Made by a program: the position numbers and the translations under genes. A stretch of 64,000 nucleotides of DNA from Chrysemys picta bellii (Eukaryota; Chordata; Testudines; Emydidae): the NCBI RefSeq assembly GCF_011386835.1, contig NC_088800.1, positions 52,047,439-52,111,438 on the forward strand, read 5' to 3'. The notes under the pieces were generated by a model. The model ran no database searches. It worked only from the letters and a program-made list of their open reading frames with translations, and was not told the DNA's origin. Below are positions 58,579 to 64,000 of this stretch, in pieces; positions within the stretch are counted from its first letter, which is position 1; every line of letters begins with the position of its first letter.

Positions 58579-59348
58579 CAGGGTTGCCAGCCATCTAGTT
58601 TTTGACCAGAACACCCGGTGGAAAAGGGACCCTGGCGGCTTTGGTCAGCACAGCTGACTGGGCTGTTAAAAGTCTGGTTGACCGCATCAGCCAGCTCCAC
58701 ATGGCTCCTGGAAGTGGCCAGCATGTCCCTCCGACTCCTAGGCACAAGGGCAGCTGGGGGGGGGTCTGCGGCACAGGCATCGCCCCGAGTGCTGGCTCCG
58801 CAGCTCCCATTGGCCAGGAACTGCGGCTAATGGGAGCTGCAGGGGCTGTGTCTGCAGACGGGAGCAGCACACAGAGCCACCTGGCTGCCCCTGCCCCTAA
58901 GAGCCAGAGGGACATGCCGTCTGCTTCTGGGAGCCGCCTGAGGTAAGCGCTGCCCAGATCCTGCACCCCAACCCCCTACCCCAGCACTGTGCCTCCTCCT
59001 GCACCTGAACCCCTCATTTCTGGCCCCACTCCGGAGCCTGCACCCACTGCCTTAGCCTGGAGCCCCCTTCCACATGCCAAAACCATCGTCCCCATCCCCC
59101 AGCCTGGAGCCCCCTCCGGGATACCTGAATCCCTTGGTTGCAGCTGGAGCCCTCACCCCCTCCTGCACCCCAACCCCCTGCCTCAGCCCTATGAAAATGA
59201 GCAAGTGAGCGAGGATGGGGGAGAGTGAGCGATAGAGGGAGAGGGGATGGAGTGAGCGGGGGCGGGGCCTCGCCACCTCAGAGAAGGGGCAAGGCAGTGG
59301 GTGGGACAAGGGTGTTCGGTTTTCTGCAGTCAGAAAGTTGGCAACCCT
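58579..59348. mobile_element. Non-autonomous DNA element, probable hAT (GGGTTGCCA ends)
   Basis: The left end CAGGGTTGCCAGCCATC and right end AAAGTTGGCAACCCT are inverted. The interior is C-rich with repeated CCCCAACCCCCTGCC and GCCTGGAGCCCCC phrases familiar from turtle repeats. 770 bp. The flanking 8-mers (ACCCACGC and AACACGCA) do not match cleanly, possibly because of the CA-rich target. Open frames here are artefacts. Confidence 0.75.
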
Positions 59349-59918
59349 AACACGCACACAAGGCCCTCCCCCCACTACCCCCAGACACACCCCTGCACTT
59401 GCCTGCACACACCCAGCCACATGAGACTCTTGCCCTTCCCCTCCTGCAGCAGAAGGAAACAGGCGGGATTAGAAAAAAACAGACCAGACACAAAGGCCAG
59501 GCGAGTTGCCAGCCCTCTGGGGGCTGCCCTCGCCCTCACTACTGCAAGTTGGGCTGTGGTGAGAATGTTTGCTCTGGTTCACTGATCCCATCTCACCGAG
59601 GCTCAGCTGGGCTCTCAAAGCCACTGGGCCCGGCTGTTTTTATTGCTGGGTTTCGCATCCTTTTCACTCTTTCTCCCTGAGTGGTTTGGAGGCCCGTCAT
59701 TACCCGGCTTCCCCAGCCACCTGTCAGGGGCCTACTGGCCTCAGCGTTGCCTCGGGCTCGCCGATAACAAACAGGCCAGGGAAGATTTCTCAAGCTTCCA
59801 CCACCTTAATTAGCAAGTGCTGGGCTAGGGCCATGTGCCCTGCTGGCTGCCTGCAAGCAGGCGATGGCGGTCCGGAAACGCACCCAATTAGCCAACCTCT
59901 TAGCTCCCAGATGGGGTG
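59349..59918. other. No gene seen
   Basis: Unique-looking sequence between two DNA elements. Open frames have no recognisable domain. Confidence 0.5.
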
Positions 59919-60279
59919 CAGGGCCGGCTTTAGCAAGATCAGGGCCCGATTCGTGGGGCTTGTACTCACCGGGCGGCGCTCCTAGTCTTCAGCAGCACTT
60001 CGGATTGCCACGCTCCGGCCGGGGTTGCAGGGCCACAGGGTTGCTGGGCTCTGGCCAGTGCTCCAACTGGGGAGCGGCGCCGCGGGGCTTGCAGGGCTCG
60101 GGCCGGCGCTCTGGCTGGGGGAGCGGGGCCGTGGGGCTTGCCAGGCTCGGGCCGGCGCTCCGGCCGAGGGAGCGGGGCTTGCGGGGCTTGGGCCGGTGCT
60201 CCAGTCGGGGGAGTGGGGCCCTCTTAGGCGTGGGGCCCGATTCCGGGGAATCGGCGGAATCGGCCTAAAGCCAGCCCTG
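59919..60279. mobile_element. Non-autonomous hAT-type element (GGGCCGGC family)
   Basis: CAGGGCCGGCTTTAGC to GGCCTAAAGCCAGCCCTG, with an exact 8-bp duplication ATGGGGTG (59,911-59,918 and 60,280-60,287). 361 bp. The interior is a tandem of GGGCTTGCRGGGCTYGGGCC-like units with CpG-rich GGCGCTC linkers. Confidence 0.96.
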
Positions 60280-61324
60280 ATGGGGTGAGCGGCCCAGTCA
60301 CTGCCAGCAAAACGCAGAGCCAAAGCAAAGACTGATGCCAGATTTTCCTCCCCACCCCAGTCGTCTAGGCCTGATCCTCTTCTCTGCAAGGTTTGTCCCT
60401 GGTGTAACCCCGCTGGCTTTCATAGAGTCACTCCTGTGTGGCAGTAGGATTGGGCTAGCTGTGCATGCCTCTTGGGGTGTTTAAGTCTTCACTTCTTTCA
60501 GGGCATTTTGATTTCACTCTGGTTTTACACTGTCGGGATCTCACAGAGGGGTAGGACCAATGTCTACCCAACTATTGAAAGGTGATTGGTTACCTTGTAT
60601 TCCTCTCTTATCCTCTACGGAGCCAGGTGAATTCCCACTCACCCACCAACCACTCAGTAGCATTCTTTAGCTCCAGCCTTTGGAAATTTTACCGCCATTT
60701 CACGCTTTCACCATGCACAACAGTCAGGGGGCCTGCATCCATAGACATCTTAACCCACAAATCTATTGACAGTTTGGCTGGGGGGTTGCTTATATGATGG
60801 CTGCCTTCTTGGCCAATGCACCAGGGAGCAAACCAGGGACCTCCGGAGCTGCTATAGCTTGAGCTAAAGAGCCAGTCTCTTTAGTGGGTGCCCTAACGAC
60901 TCGTCTCCTCTGCAACCAGGGCAGAGAGATGGAGGGACCTGTAATACACCCACACCAGTGGGTTACACTAACATTGCTAAAGGTGCCAACAGCTGGAAGA
61001 TGCAGCCCGGTACTGCTTCACGTCAGCAGCCAAACCCCCAGGGATGCAAGGATTGAGATGTCCCAAGAACCAGGGTGCTGAGTGAAATATCGATGGGGGA
61101 TCAGAGGTCAGAGACTTAGCAAAAGAACTGAGGTTTTTTAGATAGATTCAATTCGGTTTTTAAGAGCAATAAACATGCATTTGCAAAGACAACAGCTTTA
61201 ACAGGCCATGCTCTGTGGGAAACTGCTTCCAAAGAGCAGCGTGCTCCCTTTTTATACCATTGTTCTCTGCCATTTGCCCATCACATCATGAACTTGCGTC
61301 TAATTTAAAGGGTAAGCCCTTTGG
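60280..61324. other. No gene seen
   Basis: No recognisable element or exon. One tRNA-like passage around 60,830-60,900 (GAGCTAAAGAGCCAGTC) was not convincing. Confidence 0.5.
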
Positions 61325-61486
61325 CAGGGCCGGCTCTAGGTTTTTTGCCACCCCAAGCAAAAAAAACTCCAAGAGCACAACTGCCAAAGCAAAAATAAAA
61401 AATGAAAAACCTCCGAGGAATGCCACCCCTGAAATTGTGCCGCCCCAAGCACGTGCTTGGTTTGCTGGTGTCTAGAGCCGGTCCTG
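61325..61486. mobile_element. Non-autonomous hAT-type element (GGGCCGGC family)
   Basis: CAGGGCCGGCTCTAGG to GTCTAGAGCCGGTCCTG. Flanks CCCTTTGG and CCCTTTGT match at 7 of 8. 162 bp, the shortest copy here. Confidence 0.93.
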
Positions 61487-61993
61487 CCCTTTGTGACAGG
61501 TACCATGCTGTTATGTTTACCTTCAAAGTGCCATGCAGACTCAGGAGGCAGGGCTGGGCTGGGCTAGCGAAGGCCAAGCTGGGAACGCAGCCACTTCTGA
61601 GGTAGAATGCAGCCGTTGTTTATATGATGGAAGTTAGGATTAAAGACGTGCAGAGGGACGGTAAGAGACGTCTTTCACATCTCACCTTTCCCAAGTAATG
61701 CCTGAAATTGGACCCTCAGTACATGGCCCCTTTGGGGCCCAAATACTTCCCATGCGCAACAGAACTCTGAGCACTTTCAGGTTGGTGTACTTGTGGAAAG
61801 CAGTCTCCCTATGGGAGCACAGAATGGCTGGGCTTGCGTAAAAAGACCAAGAGCTAATGGGCTTTGAAGACTCCGGTCTTGTCACCCTAGTCAGCTGCCA
61901 ACCTTTCAAGCAGAACAGCCATGCCTTAGCCATGCTAAGCGATGCAATCCAAGCAGCAGGTTCTCAGTGGGGGACTGCCCCTCTCACCATGCC
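61487..61993. other. No gene seen
   Basis: Unique-looking sequence; nothing recognised. Confidence 0.5.
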
Positions 61994-62108
61994 TAGAGTG
62001 ACCAGATAGCAACTGTTATAAAAACAAGTCAGGGGATGGCAGGTTATATAAGAAAAAGTCCCAAAAAACAGGACTGTCCCTTTAAAAATGGGACATCTGG
62101 TCACCCTA
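61994..62108. mobile_element. Non-autonomous hAT-type element (TAGRGTGACCAGAT ends)
   Basis: TAGAGTGACCAGATAG to CATCTGGTCACCCTA are inverted ends, with an exact 8-bp duplication ACCATGCC (61,986-61,993 and 62,109-62,116). 115 bp. A different family from the GGGCCGGC elements. Confidence 0.95.
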
Positions 62109-62116
62109 ACCATGCC

Positions 62117-64000
62117 CAAAAGGGAGGGAGGAATTTAAGGGATCCTTTTGTGGGATGGTCACCATGGTTCCGGTATCCCTGATTCCTGCCTTGCCTGGTT
62201 CTCAGGGCACTTCCTCAGACTGACCTAGCACAGGCCCCACCTCCACCATCTCTGCAGCTGCAGTGGGAGGAAACACCTGACCTACTGCCCCTCCTGGCTC
62301 CCCCTCCCTTCAGTCCTGCTCTCACTGCTCCCTACCTCAGTGTGGCCTTCCCCTTCTCAGCAGGAAGCAGACATGTCCCTAAAGCTCCCCCAGTCTGGAG
62401 ATTTAAAAGTTCGGACACAAAAACACCTCTTGAAACCAGGACCTCCTCTCAGCTGTCCCCAGTCCCCCGGTGTGGGCATAGGAGAGGACAGTCCTGTGCT
62501 GCTGTATGGCCCATGGAGGAGGACCCGTTCGTTTGTCCAGCTGAGCACCCCAAAGAGTTAATGCAAAGCATCAGCCATTAGCATCCTTGCTAATAATCCC
62601 AAATACCATGAGCTGCCAGGCTGTCACTTCCATTAGCGCTGGGAAGATGAGCCCTTCGCAAAGGACAGGCTGGGGGAGGGAAGGCTGAGGGGCCGTGCAA
62701 CGCGACATCAAACCGCCTTCAGTGACGTCAAAGGTCACCTCAGCACTTGCTAAGGACTCCCACCTCCCCCACTCCCCCAGCCAGGTGGGGGAGGGTGCGC
62801 AGGTCCCCGTGCCATTGAGGTGGGTGATGACTGGAACGCCATGCCTCGCCGAACTGCCACCCCGCTCTCAGGGCTCTCGGGAAGCACGCTGGCCGTTGCC
62901 CCGAGCGCCTGCATTCAGGGAGGTGTGTGGGGCTGCTGTCAGATCGCATCAGCATCCCAGCCCCAGTGCGGTGACTCGATTAAGTCTTTAGCCGCAGAAC
63001 CAGTTTAAAGAGTCAGTGATTCACTCCACTGGCTGGGCAGGCCCAATCGCAGCGCAGGTCACTGACAAGACACTGGTAGATCCCAGGGACGCGACAGACG
63101 AGGGAGAAGCGGGATTTAAAGGCAAAAGAAAGAGACCATTTTTTAAGTCTCCCCCAACTCCCCCCACCAGGATTGTAACACTGATCAGGCTGTGAGGTGG
63201 GGGGTGGGGAGACGGAGGGGTCCGACTGGCGTGCTGAGGCATTTGCCATCTGAGGAACCCTTCAGGTCACAGCCCCCCATCTGCTGGCATGCATTGAATG
63301 TAAACTTGCTTTTTCTGTGTGTTTTGCCCTGGTGAAAGGCAGCAGATTGACATCCCCAGCAAGGAGAGTGCTCTGCTTACCCAGAGTGGGCCATGTGGGC
63401 CTGCAGATGGCTGGTCTTGGGTCCAAGGTGTCAGGTGATCTGGGTTCAAGGCCCAGCACTGCCGCAGACTCCCCCTGTGATCTGGGGAAAGTCGCTTAGG
63501 GCTGGATTTTTCAGAAGGGCTCAGCTCCCATTGATTTCAGGTGGACCGAACCTCTGAAAAGCTGGGTGTAAAATCGGGCGAGTCCCCCTTCCTCTGCCTA
63601 GTCTATTTAAGGTGTGAGCTCTCTAAGCAGGCGCTGGCTCTCCCTGTGTGTCTGTACCTTGCACAGCACAGCAGGGGCTCGCTGTGGGACCGAGCATTCG
63701 TTCATTCTCTGTCTGTTTAATCCTTGTGGTCGGTGACAGCAGCCACAGCAGTACCACCTATGGTGTCTGGAGGGAGATTGGCAGCCCATGGGCAACAGAC
63801 TGAGACCACAGTTCATTCCACACACTATCAGCTGGCCAGTGTGCAGCCACCACTAACTTTGGCCCCAGCCCCACACCCCCTGTGTGCAGAGGTACAGGGG
63901 TGTGGTTGGGCCCCGTGGGACTGGCTCTATGGCACCTCAACAGCCTCCTTGTTCCCCTCTGCTGACCCCATGGATGAGGGTGTCCGTTGGTGCCCCCATG
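62117..64000. other. No gene seen; CRE/DR1-like site and MIR
   Basis: Moderately GC-rich. A TGACGTCA palindrome at 62,723-62,730 overlaps a nuclear-receptor-like direct repeat (see findings). A MIR-like SINE at 63,425-63,510 is followed by an old repeat to about 63,720. No exon recognised. Confidence 0.5.
63425..63510 (+). repeat. MIR-like SINE
   Basis: GATCTGGGTTCAAGGCCCAG, then GACTCCCCCTGTGATCTGGG and AAAGTCGCTTAGG, MIR head to core. Confidence 0.7.

Noticed and set aside
58595..59420. Open frames of 114-123 codons around 58.6-59.4 kb
   Set aside because: They lie in a C-rich DNA element; similar phrases recur in turtle repeats and no domain is present.

Overview
The window looks like non-coding DNA from a reptile, most likely a turtle (Testudines). 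It has no operons, no continuous protein-coding gene and no recognisable host exon. It is dense in CR1-type LINE ends, MIR-like SINE pieces, CpG-rich hAT-type miniature elements whose ends read CAGGGCCGGC, and a short retroposon containing AAGTGGGCTGTAG. I recognise that mix as typical of turtle genomes. The species assignment rests on recalled repeat families and not on a search. The window is probably intergenic or intronic.

Layout. 1-5.3 kb: mostly unique-looking sequence with small palindromic repeats, closed by a palindromic miniature element (5.33-5.63 kb). 5.77-9.60 kb: a 3.8-kb minisatellite of about 82 units of 45-47 bp, including a near-identical 933-bp tandem duplication. 9.6-24 kb: MIR and CR1 fragments, one hAT miniature element inserted in a MIR, a truncated CR1 with LINE coding remnants, and an unusual nested inverted-repeat structure at 20.3-20.9 kb. 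24.2-27.2 kb: another hAT miniature element and a heavily decayed Ty3/Gypsy relic. 30.05-31.22 kb: a solo LTR on the minus strand. 31.52-36.19 kb: a nearly complete Ty3/Gypsy retrotransposon with two 207-bp LTRs, broken by stops, frameshifts and a retroposon. 36.2 kb: a perfect palindromic retroposon insertion. 39.1-41.0 kb: a CR1 reverse-transcriptase remnant abutting a hAT miniature element. 41.8-44.9 kb: an inactivated autonomous-type hAT transposon with a ZMYM1-like transposase relic. 47.3-50.7 kb: a second Gypsy element with internal deletions, itself hit by a hAT miniature element and another insertion. 55.1-56.2 kb: a plus-strand solo LTR of the same family as the one at 30 kb. 56.4 kb: a second palindromic retroposon. 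58.6-62.1 kb: four more hAT-like elements.

The sequence records a history of insertions, many of which can be ordered because one element interrupts another and the target-site duplications (TSDs) are still readable: hAT in MIR, hAT next to or in CR1, hAT in Gypsy in an older repeat, and retroposon in Gypsy. None of the transposase or pol genes is intact.

The most striking observation is that the minisatellite unit contains a consensus-quality CTCF core motif (CCAGCAGGGGGCAGT and variants). Roughly 37 copies lie in one orientation within 3.8 kb, which would make this a candidate boundary or loop-anchor satellite. Next in interest are two independent fold-back (palindromic) insertions of a short retroposon, each with one clean target duplication, and the unexplained direct-plus-inverted repeat structure at 20.3-20.9 kb. 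All motif calls and counts were made by eye.
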